Shown here: piece by piece, positions 8,894 to 18,425 of the stretch | How the letters are laid out: each line of letters starts with the position of its first letter | Numbering within the stretch: the stretch's first letter is position 1 | NCBI RefSeq assembly: GCF_006716065.1 | Contig: NZ_VFOL01000001.1 | Location: 5,332,001 to 5,396,000, forward strand | From: Salinispora arenicola | Lineage (GTDB): Bacteria; Actinomycetota; Actinomycetes; Mycobacteriales; Micromonosporaceae | Direction of reading: 5' to 3' | DNA length: 64,000 nt | The notes under the pieces: model-generated | Told to the model about the DNA's origin: nothing | The model's input: the letters and a program-made list of their open reading frames with translations, nothing else | The model's database searches: none | Translations under genes and position numbers: made by a program

Positions 8894-8973
8894 GGTGACG
8901 CCGGAGGGACGACGCCCTGTCGGAACACCCGCAGCGATGGCGGTGCCGCCCAGCCGCGCCCGCGCAAGCCGAC

Positions 8974-8988
8974 TTTATCTACGATAAA
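8974..8988. promoter_or_regulatory. AT-rich palindrome upstream of the collagen-like gene
   Basis: TTTATC-TAC-GATAAA is a perfect dyad with 6-base arms in a locally AT-rich stretch, about 100 bases before the collagen-like gene. Such AT islands are rare in this DNA, so an operator or promoter for that gene is likely. The factor is unknown. Confidence 0.4.
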
Positions 8989-9084
8989 AGGGTCATCTCG
9001 CGTCAAACGATACCTTTAGCGACAAACTCTCGATTATGAAGGACGAGAAGTCGTTTCAGGATCTTTGGAGCTGCGAGGAGAATC

Positions 9085-9981
9085 ATGAGTCGCCATCGAC
9101 AGCAGGGGCTGACGTCAGGCCCCCTGACGGGCCGCAGGCGATGGGTGGCCGTCGGCGCCGTGGCACCGCTTACGTTCGCGCTCGTCGGCCTGGCCGCACC
9201 CGCGTTCGGCCACGTCTGGGGCAGCGGTGCGAGCACGAGCACGACCGCGTACCCAGACGAGGACTGGGACTGGAAGCGGGGAGGCTGGGACCGGGAAGAC
9301 TGGAAAGACAAGTGTGGCCACACTTGCCCTTCCGGACCGCCCGGACCCACCGGACCGCCCGGACCCACCGGACCACCCGGACCCACCGGACCACCCGGAC
9401 CCACCGGACCACCCGGACCCACCGGACCACCCGGACCCACCGGACCGCCCGGACCCACCGGACCGCCCGGACCCACCGGACCGCCCGGACCCACCGGACC
9501 GCCCGGACCCACCGGACCCACCGGACCACCCGGACCCACCGGACCACCCGGACCCACCGGACCACCCGGACCCACCGGACCACCCGGACCCACCGGACCA
9601 CCCGGACCCACCGGACCACCCGGACCGTGCGCTGACATCGACAGCCTCGCCCCATCCGCCTCCGAAGAGTTCAGCGCCGTGGTCTCGGATGGGGTCACCT
9701 ACGCCGGCCGGAGGAGGCTGACGCCAGCCCCACCCGGCCCCTACGTCTGGACCAACCTCAGCGACAACCCCAACTACCCGGGAGAGTCCGTCTGTGGGGT
9801 TGCCATCTCCGCCGCCGGCAATGACGCCTGGGTGAAGGTACTGACCACCGACGGCCAGGTGTGGGAAACCGAATGCGCTACGCAAGGACAGAATCTCACC
9901 TGTGACAACCCCTGGGTGCAGTTGACGACGCCGGCAACGAACCTGAACGCCCCGCGCATTGTGGACGACAAACGTCAGTAG
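9085..9981 (+). CDS. Secreted collagen-like repeat protein
   Basis: A 298-residue exported protein. Residues 1-42 form a signal peptide (RRR, then a hydrophobic core ending AAPAFG). A short acidic/tryptophan-rich segment with two cysteines (CGHTC) follows. Residues 84-181 are uninterrupted Gly-X-Y triplets, nearly all GPP or GPT, the pattern that forms a collagen triple helix. The C-terminal 115 residues are globular with conserved-looking cysteines ([21 protein letters not shown]) and could act as a trimerisation or ligand-binding head. ATG at 9085 has GAGGAG upstream. No sortase motif or membrane anchor is seen, so it is probably released. Confidence 0.88.
   Translation: MSRHRQQGLTSGPLTGRRRWVAVGAVAPLTFALVGLAAPAFGHVWGSGASTSTTAYPDEDWDWKRGGWDREDWKDKCGHTCPSGPPGPTGPPGPTGPPGPTGPPGPTGPPGPTGPPGPTGPPGPTGPPGPTGPPGPTGPPGPTGPTGPPGPTGPPGPTGPPGPTGPPGPTGPPGPTGPPGPCADIDSLAPSASEEFSAVVSDGVTYAGRRRLTPAPPGPYVWTNLSDNPNYPGESVCGVAISAAGNDAWVKVLTTDGQVWETECATQGQNLTCDNPWVQLTTPATNLNAPRIVDDKRQ
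9334..9627 (+). repeat. Tandem 18-bp repeats coding (GPPGPT)n
   Basis: Ten copies of an 18-base unit (GGA CCG/CCA CCC GGA CCC ACC), then one 9-base half unit (GGA CCC ACC at 9514-9522), five more full units and a last partial unit. Copies differ mainly at the third base of codon 2 (ccg or cca), which occurs in blocks, a pattern expected from recent unequal crossing-over or slippage. The array length may vary between strains. Confidence 0.97.
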
Positions 9982-10044
9982 GTGACACCAGGCGCTCCAC
10001 TCCAGACGTTTGGGCCCCGTCCACCGGTGCGGAGTTGAGACTCA

Positions 10045-10077
10045 TGGTGGCGGGTGACTTCTGGTCACCCGCCACCA
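10045..10077. terminator. Hairpin between convergent genes, probable bidirectional terminator
   Basis: A perfect 14-bp stem (10045-10058 with 10064-10077, half-site tggtggcgggtgac) and a 5-base loop lie between the collagen-like gene and the convergent small membrane gene. No T-run follows on either side, which is common for actinobacterial terminators. Confidence 0.7.
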
Positions 10078-10099
10078 CCAAGGAGCCGCTACGAGCGGT

Positions 10100-10387
10100 T
10101 CATGACTTTCCGAGCGCCTCAGTCTGGCTCTTGTTGGTACGCGACACCTCGTACACCGGCTTCGCCCGCCGGCCCAGCAACACACCGAGCCACGGCCATC
10201 GGGTCTCCAGGACACGGGCGAGGGCGTAGTAGACGGCTACCGTTACCGCGACCACGCCAGCGGTCAGCGCGGTGGAGGAGTCGGTGTCGAGGACGATCCC
10301 GGCTTCGGAGGCGAGCCAGGCCAGCGCGGCGCCGACGGCGACCGGCACGGCGGTGCGGATGACGGAGATCAGGAAATCGTGAATCAT
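10100..10387 (-). CDS. Small two-helix membrane protein (holin-like)
   Basis: A 95-residue protein with two hydrophobic segments: about residues 4-24 (SVIRTAVPVAVGAALAWL) and 36-55 (ALTAGVVAVTVAVYYALA). A basic tail follows, including ETRWPWLGVLLGRRAKPVYEV. AGGAGG stands 8-9 bases before ATG 10387, which decides the start over an in-frame ATG at 10423. Similar small proteins occur alone in actinobacterial genomes and resemble phage holins in size and topology, but no lysin or phage gene is nearby. I do not assign a function. Confidence 0.7.
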   Translation of the reverse strand: MIHDFLISVIRTAVPVAVGAALAWLASEAGIVLDTDSSTALTAGVVAVTVAVYYALARVLETRWPWLGVLLGRRAKPVYEVSRTNKSQTEALGKS

Positions 10388-10419
10388 CGGGATGCCTCCT
10401 CGGGGTGTGAGGTGGTGGT

Positions 10420-10466
10420 CCATTAATGGTACGGGTGAATGTGTTCAGCCACGCTATTCACATTCA
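10420..10466. promoter_or_regulatory. AT-rich dyads upstream of the small membrane gene
   Basis: The 306 bases between the small membrane gene and the GNAT hold a perfect 10-base palindrome CCATTAATGG (10420-10429) and a dyad TGAATGTG (10436-10443) / CACATTCA (10459-10466) with a 15-base spacer. They lie 33-79 bases before the minus-strand start at 10387, where a promoter or operator is expected. I see no gene in the rest of the gap. Confidence 0.4.
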
Positions 10467-10693
10467 TCGCCATATGCGGGTGATCGCGGACTCACCGGTG
10501 GCCCGCCCCACGCCGACGATTGCGGCGCCGACGGCAGCGGGCCAATACCCGAAAGGGGCACACCGTCCGCTGCTCCCCCACATGGTGCCGCCAACAACGG
10601 TGGCGGCATTCCGTGACCCGGGTACGTCGCCGCTGCCGCCGAAAGGCCGACGCCGACAATCGTTCCGTACCTACCTGGACCCGATACCGACGA

Positions 10694-11320
10694 TCACGAC
10701 GCGGCGACGGAGAAACCCTCCGGGCGCCCCGCCCCGACCGGGGACACCGCCGCGGTCAACGGCATCGTCAGCGTGAGCAGCGAACCGTCCCGGTCCACCA
10801 TTGACGGCCGATCCAACCGGCGGATGGTCCGCAGCATCGGTGTGTTCTCCGCCTGGACGTGCAGGGCCAACGCGACGTAGCCGGTCTGCCCCGCATGCCG
10901 TACGAGCCGGTGCAGCAGCGCCGACCCGAGGCCGCGCCGCTGCCAGTCGTCGCGTACCAGCAACGCCGCCTCAGCCGTGTCTCCCTCGCCGAGCAGATTG
11001 GCCATCGCCACCACCGGCCTGGCTGACTGGCGGGAACAGGTCACGGTGGCCAACAGGGTGACTCCCCGGGCCGGCTCCAACAGTCGGCGCAACCGCGCCG
11101 GGGCGATCCGGGAGGCCCCGCCGTGGTACCGGCGGTTACGGCTGCGCATCGAGCACTGCTCGTGTAGCTCGTCGACACCGCGCAGGTCGTCGGCGGTCGC
11201 TGTGCGTACGTCCAGCTCGGCGCCGTCGGGCAGGCGCAGGGCGACCGGGTCGGCGATCCCTCGCACCGTCCACCCGGCTGGGCCCTCGTCACCAATGGTC
11301 CCTGTTCCCCACCACGTCAT
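10694..11320 (-). CDS. GNAT family N-acetyltransferase
   Basis: A 208-residue acetyl-CoA-dependent acyltransferase. The acetyl-CoA binding motif A is seen as VRDDWQRRGLGSALLHRL (R/Q-x-x-G-x-G/A), preceded by the beta-4 strand AEAALLV. The N-terminal 35 residues are extra relative to a minimal GNAT fold. ATG 11320 has GAAGGGAG upstream. The substrate is unknown and neighbours do not inform it. Confidence 0.8.
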   Translation of the reverse strand: MTWWGTGTIGDEGPAGWTVRGIADPVALRLPDGAELDVRTATADDLRGVDELHEQCSMRSRNRRYHGGASRIAPARLRRLLEPARGVTLLATVTCSRQSARPVVAMANLLGEGDTAEAALLVRDDWQRRGLGSALLHRLVRHAGQTGYVALALHVQAENTPMLRTIRRLDRPSMVDRDGSLLTLTMPLTAAVSPVGAGRPEGFSVAAS

Positions 11321-11520
11321 GCTTCACTCCCTTCCCCGTACGACCCTCCCCGGCGGCTGTTGCGGCACCCGCAATCCCCGGTGACGGGTCGGTTTCGGCG
11401 TCGGGAAGTACGCGCCACCGCCTTGGGTACGCCACCACCTGTCGGGCGACGACCAGCGCCAGCAGTCCACCGCGGGATACCGGCCTTGACATCACGAGTG
11501 AGCTGCCATCAACTAGGCGG

Positions 11521-12591
11521 ATGACCGAGCCGGCCATCGACGATTCTGCCCCGACCGGCTCGCCGCGCGGTCTGGATCTGGGGCGCCTCGCCAAGCACCT
11601 CGCCATGCACCGGCCGGAGCTGACCGGCGGGCCACTCAGCGCCCGCTTGATCACCGGCGGCCGGTCCAACCTGACGTACCTGCTGCGTGCCGGGGAGCGT
11701 GAGGTCGTGCTGCGTCGGCCGCCGCTGGGCCACGTGCTGGCCACGGCACACGACATGGCGCGGGAGTTCCGGGTCATCTCGGCGTTGGCCCCGACCCACG
11801 TTCCGGTGCCGGAGCCGCTGCTGCTCTGCACCGACCCAGAGGTGATCGGGGCACCGTTCTACCTGATGGCACACGTGGACGGCACGGTGTTCCGCACCCG
11901 TGAGCAGACCGATCCGCTCCCCGCCGAACAGCGACGAGGGCTTGCGATGGCGATGATGGACACCCTCGCCGCGCTGCACACCGTGGATCCGGAGGCGATC
12001 GGCCTGGCCGATTTCGGCCGTCCGCACGGCTTCCTCGCCCGCCAGGTCCGCCGCTGGTCCGGGCAGCTCGACAAGTCCCGGAGCCGACCGTTGCCCGGCA
12101 TCGACGAGCTGCGGGACCAACTGGCCCGCACCGCCCCGGAGAGCGCCGGCACGGGGCGGATCGTGCACGGCGACTACCGGCTGGACAACCTCCTCGCCAC
12201 CGTTGACCCGGTCGCCGTTCGAGCGGTGCTCGACTGGGAGATGGCCGCCCTCGGCGACCCCCTGGCCGACCTGGGCCTACTACTGACCTACTGGGATGTC
12301 ATGGGTGACGAGGCGGCCCCGGGTAACCCCGTCGCCGACGGGCTGGGGCCTCGGGCCGGGTTCCCGGGCGGCGCCGAGTTGATCGAACGGTACGCCGGCC
12401 ACAGCGACGTCGACGTCGGCCCGCTGCACTGGCATGTGGCCCTGGGGTGCTTCAAACTCGCGGTGATCTGCGAGGGCATCCACTACCGACACATCCGGGG
12501 GCAGACCCTCGGCGAGGGCTTCGACCAGATCGGCGAGATGGTCGCGCCACTGGTCACGTACGGGCTGACCGCCGTGTCGAGGAGGAGCTGA
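11521..12591 (+). CDS. Acyl-CoA phosphotransferase of the APH fold (ACAD10/11 kinase-like)
   Basis: A 356-residue kinase-fold protein. Brenner's motif [10 protein letters not shown] and the metal-binding [14 protein letters not shown] identify the aminoglycoside-phosphotransferase superfamily; SNLTYLL and VVLRRPP form the N-lobe. This subgroup is the one fused to an acyl-CoA dehydrogenase in animal ACAD10/ACAD11 and found as LvaA in bacterial levulinate catabolism. There it phosphorylates 4-hydroxyacyl-CoA. The next gene, overlapping by one base, is an acyl-CoA dehydrogenase, which strongly supports that role over antibiotic resistance. The substrate is inferred. Confidence 0.85.
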   Translation: MTEPAIDDSAPTGSPRGLDLGRLAKHLAMHRPELTGGPLSARLITGGRSNLTYLLRAGEREVVLRRPPLGHVLATAHDMAREFRVISALAPTHVPVPEPLLLCTDPEVIGAPFYLMAHVDGTVFRTREQTDPLPAEQRRGLAMAMMDTLAALHTVDPEAIGLADFGRPHGFLARQVRRWSGQLDKSRSRPLPGIDELRDQLARTAPESAGTGRIVHGDYRLDNLLATVDPVAVRAVLDWEMAALGDPLADLGLLLTYWDVMGDEAAPGNPVADGLGPRAGFPGGAELIERYAGHSDVDVGPLHWHVALGCFKLAVICEGIHYRHIRGQTLGEGFDQIGEMVAPLVTYGLTAVSRRS

Positions 12592-13802
12592 TGGATTTCG
12601 CCTACGACGCCCGCACCGAACGGTTGCGGGCTGAGCTGACCGACTTCCTGGAGCAGCACGTCTACCCGGCTGAGGCGGTGTACGCCGAGCAGGTCGCGGG
12701 CGCCGAAGACCCGTGGGCCCGGCCGCCGGTACTGGCCGAGTTGAAGGCGGCGGCCCGCCGGCAGGGCCTGTGGAACCTCTTCCTCCCCGACGCCCGCTAC
12801 GGCGCCGGGCTGACCAACCTGCAGTACGCTCCGCTGGCCGAGTTGACCGGGCGCAGCCCGCACCTCGCCCCGGAGGCGCTCAACTGCGCGGCGCCGGACA
12901 CCGGCAACATGGAACTGCTCGCCGAGTTCGGCACCGAGGCGCAGCGGGAGCGGTGGCTACGCCCGTTGCTGTCGGCTGAGATCCGCTCGGCGTTCTGCAT
13001 GACCGAGCCGGATGTCGCCTCCTCCGACGCCACCAACATCGCCACCCGGATCACCCGCGATGGCGACCACTACGTGGTCAACGGCCGCAAGTGGTGGTCG
13101 TCCGGCGCGATGGACCCAGCCTGCCGGATCCTCGTGGTGATGGGGAGGACGGACCCGTCGGCCGACCGGCACCGGCAGCAGAGCATGATCCTGGTGCCCC
13201 GGGACACACCCGGGGTGACCGTCCGGCGTGGGCTGCACGTCTTCGGCTACCACGACGGTCCGCACGGCGGCCATGCCGAGATCGACTTCGACGATGTCCG
13301 GGTGCCGGTGGAGAACCTGATCGGCGCCGAGGGCGCCGGCTTCGCGATCGCCCAGGCCCGGCTCGGTCCGGGCCGGATCCACCACTGCATGCGGTTGATC
13401 GGCATGGCTGAGCGGGCGCTGGAACTGCTCTGCCGACGCGCCCTCGACCGGGTGGCGTTCGGTCGGCCGATCGCCGAGCAGGGGGTGGTGCGGGAGTGGA
13501 TCGCCGAGGCGCGGGTCCGAATCGAACAGTCGCGGCTCCTGGTGCTCAAGACGGCGTGGCTGATGGACACGGTCGGTAACAAGGGCGCGCACACCGAGAT
13601 CCAGGCCATCAAGATCGGCACGCCGGCGATGGCCGAGTGGGTGATCGACAAGGCCATCCAGGCGCATGGGGGTGCCGGCGTCAGCCAGGACACCCCGCTG
13701 GCGGCGCTCTGGGCCCAGGCCCGCACCCTGCGCCTCGCCGACGGACCGGACGAGGTCCACCGCGCCGCCCTGGCCCGCCGCGAACTTCGCCGCCACGCCT
13801 GA
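12591..13802 (+). CDS. Acyl-CoA dehydrogenase (ACAD10/11 type)
   Basis: A 403-residue FAD flavoenzyme. The FAD/substrate motifs [16 protein letters not shown] and [10 protein letters not shown] and the C-terminal [15 protein letters not shown] are those of the ACAD10/11-FadE subgroup. Its ATG overlaps the TGA of the kinase gene (TGATG), so the two are translationally coupled. In the characterised animal and levulinate systems the dehydrogenase partner acts on the 4-phosphoacyl-CoA, releasing phosphate and giving an intermediate that can enter beta-oxidation. I infer the same two-step 4-hydroxy acid route here. Confidence 0.9.
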   Translation: MDFAYDARTERLRAELTDFLEQHVYPAEAVYAEQVAGAEDPWARPPVLAELKAAARRQGLWNLFLPDARYGAGLTNLQYAPLAELTGRSPHLAPEALNCAAPDTGNMELLAEFGTEAQRERWLRPLLSAEIRSAFCMTEPDVASSDATNIATRITRDGDHYVVNGRKWWSSGAMDPACRILVVMGRTDPSADRHRQQSMILVPRDTPGVTVRRGLHVFGYHDGPHGGHAEIDFDDVRVPVENLIGAEGAGFAIAQARLGPGRIHHCMRLIGMAERALELLCRRALDRVAFGRPIAEQGVVREWIAEARVRIEQSRLLVLKTAWLMDTVGNKGAHTEIQAIKIGTPAMAEWVIDKAIQAHGGAGVSQDTPLAALWAQARTLRLADGPDEVHRAALARRELRRHA

Positions 13803-14043
13803 CCCCACCCTAGGCAGCTTCCGCCTGACCTCTGCCACGCCGGACCGCTGCACCTCCGCCCCCGAGCCACTCCGCGTGGCCCTGCCACACCTGGACCGCC
13901 ACGCCGGAGCCGCCCCGCCAGAGCGCCGTCCTGAGCCGCCACGCCTGAGCCGTTCGAGGGCCCATCCCCGATGTAGGGGCCTGTTCCCCGATGGACGACC
14001 ACCGGCGGAGTCGGCGCGATGAACGAGTCACGCACCTCGGCCG

Positions 14044-15090
14044 TCAGGTGCTGGCGCGCTCGACGAACTCGGTGTCCAGGAGCACCTGGGTGGTGGCCCG
14101 TTCCTCGCCGCGGATCCGGGACACCAGCAACCGGGCCATCTGCCGTCCCATCTCCTCGATCGGCTGGAAGACGGTCGTCAGCGGTGGGTCCGCCTGACGG
14201 GCGATCTGCGCGTCGTCGAAACCGACCACGGCCACATCCTCGGGTACCCGCCGACCAGCCTGCCGCAACGTCCGGAGCGCACCGAACGCCATCAGGTCGG
14301 AGGCGACGAACACCGCGTCCAGGTCGGGGCGGGCTGTCAGCAGCCGGCGCATCGCGGCCGCCCCGCTGTCCTCGCTGAAGTCCCCGTACGCGATCAGGCC
14401 CGGATCGCTCCCGCTCGGCGTGTCGGCGACCGCCTCCCGGTAGCCGGTCAGCCGCCCCAGGCCAGCGCCCATGTCCTGCGGGCCGGCGATGGTCGCGATC
14501 TGCCGCCGCCCCCGCCCGACGAGGTACGCCACCGCCTGCCGGGCCCCGCCGACGTTGTCCACGTCGACGAACCAGGCCGGCTGGGCGTCCGGGTCCAGCA
14601 TCCGTGCTGGCCGGCCCCCGAGCACGGTCGGTAGGCCGCGCTCCTCCAGCAGCGTGGGCAGGGGGTCGTCGTCGTGCAGCGACAACAGCAGGACGCCGTC
14701 GACGTGCTGGCTGGTCAGGTGATGCTCGACCCGTTCCCGCTCGATCGGCGACTGAACCATCCCGAGCCAGAGTTGCAGCGGGGTCTCCAGCAGACCCGAG
14801 CTGACACCGCGCACGATGCCGGCGAAGAACGGCTCGCCGAACACCCGTTCCCCGGATTCCGACACCACCAGGGCGATCGAGTCGGTCCGCTGGGTGACCA
14901 GGGCGCGAGCGGCCCGGTTCGGCACGTACCCCAGTTCCGTGATCGCCTGCTGCACCGCGGCCCGGGCCTCGGGACTGACCTGATGTGAGCCGTTGACGAC
15001 GCGGGATACGGTGCCACGCCCGACGCCGGCGCGTGCGGCGACCGCATCGAGGGTCGGGCGCCCGAGCGAGCGGGTGCGCTGCGTTGTCAT
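14044..15090 (-). CDS. cebR: LacI-family repressor, CebR-like
   Basis: A 348-residue regulator. The N-terminal LacI helix-turn-helix is TLDAVAARAGVGRGTVSRVVNG, followed by the hinge region (PNRAARALVTQRTDSIALVV) and a periplasmic-binding-like effector domain. It is the last gene after cebEFG-bglC on the same strand, the order known from Streptomyces. Two sequences close to the known CebR operator flank the cebE promoter, which supports the name. GGAGGAG precedes the ATG, overlapping a 12-base palindrome at 15101-15112. The expected inducer is cellobiose or cellotriose. Confidence 0.85.
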   Translation of the reverse strand: MTTQRTRSLGRPTLDAVAARAGVGRGTVSRVVNGSHQVSPEARAAVQQAITELGYVPNRAARALVTQRTDSIALVVSESGERVFGEPFFAGIVRGVSSGLLETPLQLWLGMVQSPIERERVEHHLTSQHVDGVLLLSLHDDDPLPTLLEERGLPTVLGGRPARMLDPDAQPAWFVDVDNVGGARQAVAYLVGRGRRQIATIAGPQDMGAGLGRLTGYREAVADTPSGSDPGLIAYGDFSEDSGAAAMRRLLTARPDLDAVFVASDLMAFGALRTLRQAGRRVPEDVAVVGFDDAQIARQADPPLTTVFQPIEEMGRQMARLLVSRIRGEERATTQVLLDTEFVERAST

Positions 15091-15168
15091 CGTCTGCTCC
15101 TCCGACGTCGGAAGGCCCGGCGCCCCCGCGCGGGTGGCACCGGGGCCACCCGGATGGCTGGTTCGAGC

Positions 15169-16605
15169 CTATTGTGCGGCCAGACCGTTACGTCGGATCA
15201 CCTCGGCATACCACCTGCCGCTGGACTTGAGCGTGCGGACCTGGCTGCGGTAGTCGATGTGAATCATGCCGAACCGCTTCGTGTAGCCCCAGGCCCACTC
15301 GAAGTTGTCCATCAGTGACCAGGCGAAATAGCCGCGCAGCGGGACACCCGCGGAGATCGCCTGGTGCGCGGCGCGCAGATGCGCGTCGAAGTAGGCGACC
15401 CGGTCCGGGTCGTCCACGTGACCCTCGACAACCGTGTCGACGAAGGCCGAGCCGTTCTCGGTGACGTACAGCGGCAGGTCGGTGTACTCCTCGTACACCC
15501 GCTGCAACGTCTCGACCAGGCCGGGAGGGTCGATCTCCCAGTCCATGTCAGTCACCGGCACACCACGGGTGACGAAGCGCACATGCTCGCTGCCCGGCCA
15601 GCACGAGGGCGTACGCCAGTACGGTTGCGGCGGGGCCTGCGCCGCCGGAGCGGCGACCACGTGTCGGCTGTAGTAGTTGATCCCGACCAGGTCCAGCGGA
15701 GCGGCGATGGTGTCCAGGTCGCCCTCGTGCACGTGCCCGAAGTCGGCGACCCGCTCCAGGTCGAGCATCAGGTCCACCGGGTACGCCCCCCGTAGCAGCG
15801 GGTCGAGGAAGAACCGGTTCGCCAGCGCGTCGATCCGGCGGGCCGCGTCGGCGTCACCGGGCGAGTCGGTCGCCGGAGTGACCGGGTACAGGTTGACGGT
15901 CACCCCGACCTCGGCGTCGGACCGGGCCGAGGACCGCAGTGCCTGCACGGCCAGCCCGTGACCGAGCATCAGGTGGTGACCGGCCCGGACGGCGTCGGCG
16001 GGGTCGGACCGCCCTGGCGCGTGCGCCCCGGAGCCGTACCCGAGAAACGCCGAGCACCACGGCTCGTTGAGCGTGGTCCAGTACCGCACCCGGTCGCCGA
16101 GCGCGCCGGCGACCAGGCTGGTGTAGTCGGCGAACCGGGCCGAGGTGTCCCGGGTCGGCCAGCCGCCCGCGTCCTCCAGCGGCTGCGGCAGGTCCCAGTG
16201 GTAGAGGGTCAGCCACGGCTCGATGCCGTTCGCCAGCAGCTGGTCCACCAGCCGCCGGTAGAAGTCGAGTCCTTCCTGGTTGACCGGGCCGGCGCCGCCG
16301 GGCTGCACGCGGGACCAGGAGACCGAGAACCGGTACGACCTCAGCCCCAGTTCGGCCATCAGGGCGACGTCCCGGTCGAGCCGGTGGTAGTGGTCGCACG
16401 CCACGTCGCCGGTGTGCCCGGCCACCACGCGGCCCGGGGTGTGGCTGAAGGTGTCCCAGATCGACGGTGTCCGGCCGCCCTCGGTCGCCGCGCCCTCGAT
16501 CTGGTAGGCCGCGGTGGCGGCGCCCCAGAGGAAGCCGGGCGGGAAGGTCAGCGGTGGGCGCTCGGCGAGAACGCCGACGATGGGTGGGCTCGCGGGGTTA
16601 CTCAC
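15169..16605 (-). CDS. bglC: GH1 beta-glucosidase, BglC-like
   Basis: A 478-residue glycoside hydrolase family 1 enzyme without a signal peptide, so cytoplasmic. The acid/base is Glu181 in TLNEPW and the nucleophile is Glu383 in YVTENGS; GFLWGAATAAYQIEGA marks the family N-terminus. GTG 16605 overlaps the permease stop (GTGA), so translation is coupled. The gene would hydrolyse cellobiose imported by the preceding ABC transporter and, by removing the inducer, also modulates CebR, as known for Streptomyces BglC. A long open frame continuing upstream to 17844 is the permease read out of frame. Confidence 0.93.
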   Translation of the reverse strand: MSNPASPPIVGVLAERPPLTFPPGFLWGAATAAYQIEGAATEGGRTPSIWDTFSHTPGRVVAGHTGDVACDHYHRLDRDVALMAELGLRSYRFSVSWSRVQPGGAGPVNQEGLDFYRRLVDQLLANGIEPWLTLYHWDLPQPLEDAGGWPTRDTSARFADYTSLVAGALGDRVRYWTTLNEPWCSAFLGYGSGAHAPGRSDPADAVRAGHHLMLGHGLAVQALRSSARSDAEVGVTVNLYPVTPATDSPGDADAARRIDALANRFFLDPLLRGAYPVDLMLDLERVADFGHVHEGDLDTIAAPLDLVGINYYSRHVVAAPAAQAPPQPYWRTPSCWPGSEHVRFVTRGVPVTDMDWEIDPPGLVETLQRVYEEYTDLPLYVTENGSAFVDTVVEGHVDDPDRVAYFDAHLRAAHQAISAGVPLRGYFAWSLMDNFEWAWGYTKRFGMIHIDYRSQVRTLKSSGRWYAEVIRRNGLAAQ

Positions 16606-17444
16606 GACTTGACGGCACCTTCCATGATGCCGCCGATGATCTGGCGGCCGAACAGGAGGAAAACGAGGACCAGCGGCAGGGTACCGACGGCGGTGGCCGC
16701 GAACACCTGGGAATAGTCGGTGTAGTACGCGTACGACAGGAACGAGAGCGAGACCTGGAGCGTCGGGTTCTCCGGGGTGAGCACCGCGTAGGGCCAGAGG
16801 AACGAGTTCCACGACTCCATGAAGGTCAACAACGCCAGTACCCCGGCTGCCGGACGGAGCGCGGGCAGCACGATGTTCCAGTAGATCCGCAGGGTGCTGG
16901 CACCGTCGACCCGGCCGGCCTCGATCAGTTCGTCGGAGATCGCCTGACTGGCGTACTGCCGCATCATGAACACACCGAAGGCGCTGACCAGGAACGGCAC
17001 GGTGACCGCGTACAGGGTGTCGTACCACCCCAGCGTCTGCATCATCCCCCAGAGCGGGATGAGACCCAGTTGGGTGGGGATCATCATGGTCACGATGATG
17101 GACAGCAGCAGGATGTTGCGGCCCCGGAACCGCAGCTTCGCGAAGGCGAAACCGGCCAGCGAACCGGTGAGCACCACCGACGCGGTGACCACCGACGAGA
17201 CGATGATCGAATTCATCATGCCGGTGAGGAAGTTGGCCGCGTCGTTGTCGAGGACCCGGCTGAAGTTGTCCGTGAAGGCGCCACCGGGGGCAACCGGCGG
17301 GGGCACGTCGTTGATCGAGTCCAGGCTCCGCGTGCCGATCACCACCATGTAGTAGAAGGGGTAGATCGACAGCAGGGCCGCCAGGACGAGGGCTGTGTAG
17401 GTCAACGGGCTGGTGCGCCACAGGCGCTGGGATGCCGAGATCAT
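16602..17444 (-). CDS. cebG: Carbohydrate ABC transporter permease (MalG type), CebG-like
   Basis: A 280-residue inner-membrane permease with about six hydrophobic helices. The cytoplasmic EAA loop, which docks the ATPase, reads ELIEAGRVDGASTLRIYWNIVLP. It starts 9 bases after cebF and overlaps bglC by 4 bases. No ATPase gene lies here. In Streptomyces the shared MsiK-type ATPase energises the Ceb transporter from elsewhere, and the same is likely here. Confidence 0.9.
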   Translation of the reverse strand: MISASQRLWRTSPLTYTALVLAALLSIYPFYYMVVIGTRSLDSINDVPPPVAPGGAFTDNFSRVLDNDAANFLTGMMNSIIVSSVVTASVVLTGSLAGFAFAKLRFRGRNILLLSIIVTMMIPTQLGLIPLWGMMQTLGWYDTLYAVTVPFLVSAFGVFMMRQYASQAISDELIEAGRVDGASTLRIYWNIVLPALRPAAGVLALLTFMESWNSFLWPYAVLTPENPTLQVSLSFLSYAYYTDYSQVFAATAVGTLPLVLVFLLFGRQIIGGIMEGAVKS

Positions 17445-17453
17445 CGGGTCTCC

Positions 17454-18425
17454 TCACTTGGCCGCGCGGCGGACGAGGACGAAGTTGAGCAGCGACATCA
17501 GGCCGATAATCATGAAGAGGGCCCAGGCGACGGCGGCCCCGTAACCGGCACTGTTGAGGTTCACCAGCCCCATCTCGTACATGTACATGGCCAGGGTCTG
17601 GAACTCGCGCTGGTTGCCGCCGATGATGCTGCCGTTGGCGAAGAGCAGCGGTTCGGTGAACAGCTGCATGCCGCCGATCGTGGAGAGGATGACCACGAAG
17701 ACGAACGTCGGCCTGAGCAGGGGCAGGGTGATTCGCCAGAACTGCCGCCACTGGCCGGCACCGTCGATCTCGGCCGCCTCGTAGAGGTCCCGAGGGATGG
17801 CCTGCATGCCGGCGAGCAGGATCAGGGTGTTGTACCCCGTCCACCGCCAGTTGACCATGGACGCGATCGCCGTCCAGGAGCTCCAGGTCTGCCCATCCCA
17901 GTCAATCTGGTCGATCCCGACGAAGCCGAGCAGCCAGTTGACCAGCCCGTACTCGCGCTGGTAGAGCATGCCGAAGACGATCGCGACCGCGGCCACCGAG
18001 ACGACGTTCGGGATGAAGATGGCCATCCGGAAGAAGGTCTTGGCCCGCAGGAGGGTGCGGTTGAGCAGGTTCGCCAGAAAGAGCGCCAGCAGCAGCTGCG
18101 GGATGGTCGACAGGGCGAAGATGCCGAACGTGTTGACCAGCGCGTTCCAGAAGTAGTCGTCGGACAGCAACCGGGTGTAGTTGTCCAACCCGATGAAGGT
18201 GCGCTCGCCGATCATGTCCCAGTCGTGCAACGACATCCAGGCGGTACGCGCCATCGGGTACAGCCCGAACGCGCCGAAGATCAGGAAGAACGGCGCGATG
18301 TAGACGTACGGCGAGTAGGTGAGGTCCAGGCGGTCCAGGGTGAACCGTCGATGTTCCCGGGCGCCGCCCGGCGGGGCTGGTGGTGCAGTTGGTGCCGGCG
18401 GAGCCGTGGCGGCCGAGTGACTCAT
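17454..18425 (-). CDS. cebF: Carbohydrate ABC transporter permease (MalF type), CebF-like
   Basis: A 323-residue permease with an alanine/proline-rich cytoplasmic N-terminus (about 30 residues) and six predicted helices beginning at YVYIAPFFLIFGAFGLYP. The EAA loop is DLYEAAEIDGAGQWRQFWRITLPLL. It pairs with the MalG-type permease downstream to form the channel of the cellobiose importer. It is separated from cebE by 217 bases containing a hairpin, so it is probably expressed less than the binding protein. Confidence 0.9.
   Translation of the reverse strand: MSHSAATAPPAPTAPPAPPGGAREHRRFTLDRLDLTYSPYVYIAPFFLIFGAFGLYPMARTAWMSLHDWDMIGERTFIGLDNYTRLLSDDYFWNALVNTFGIFALSTIPQLLLALFLANLLNRTLLRAKTFFRMAIFIPNVVSVAAVAIVFGMLYQREYGLVNWLLGFVGIDQIDWDGQTWSSWTAIASMVNWRWTGYNTLILLAGMQAIPRDLYEAAEIDGAGQWRQFWRITLPLLRPTFVFVVILSTIGGMQLFTEPLLFANGSIIGGNQREFQTLAMYMYEMGLVNLNSAGYGAAVAWALFMIIGLMSLLNFVLVRRAAK

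Noticed and set aside
9170..9885. Long repetitive frames on both strands across the collagen-like gene, or a CRISPR-like array
   Set aside because: They are other frames of the 18-bp repeat. The repeats are contiguous with no unique spacers and only one frame has a signal peptide and sensible flanks.
11521..12591. Aminoglycoside resistance kinase
   Set aside because: The fold is shared, but coupling to an acyl-CoA dehydrogenase and the subgroup sequence point to acyl-CoA phosphorylation.
15169..17844. An 890-codon minus-strand frame
   Set aside because: Everything before GTG 16605 is the permease gene read in another frame; the GH1 enzyme has its natural start there.
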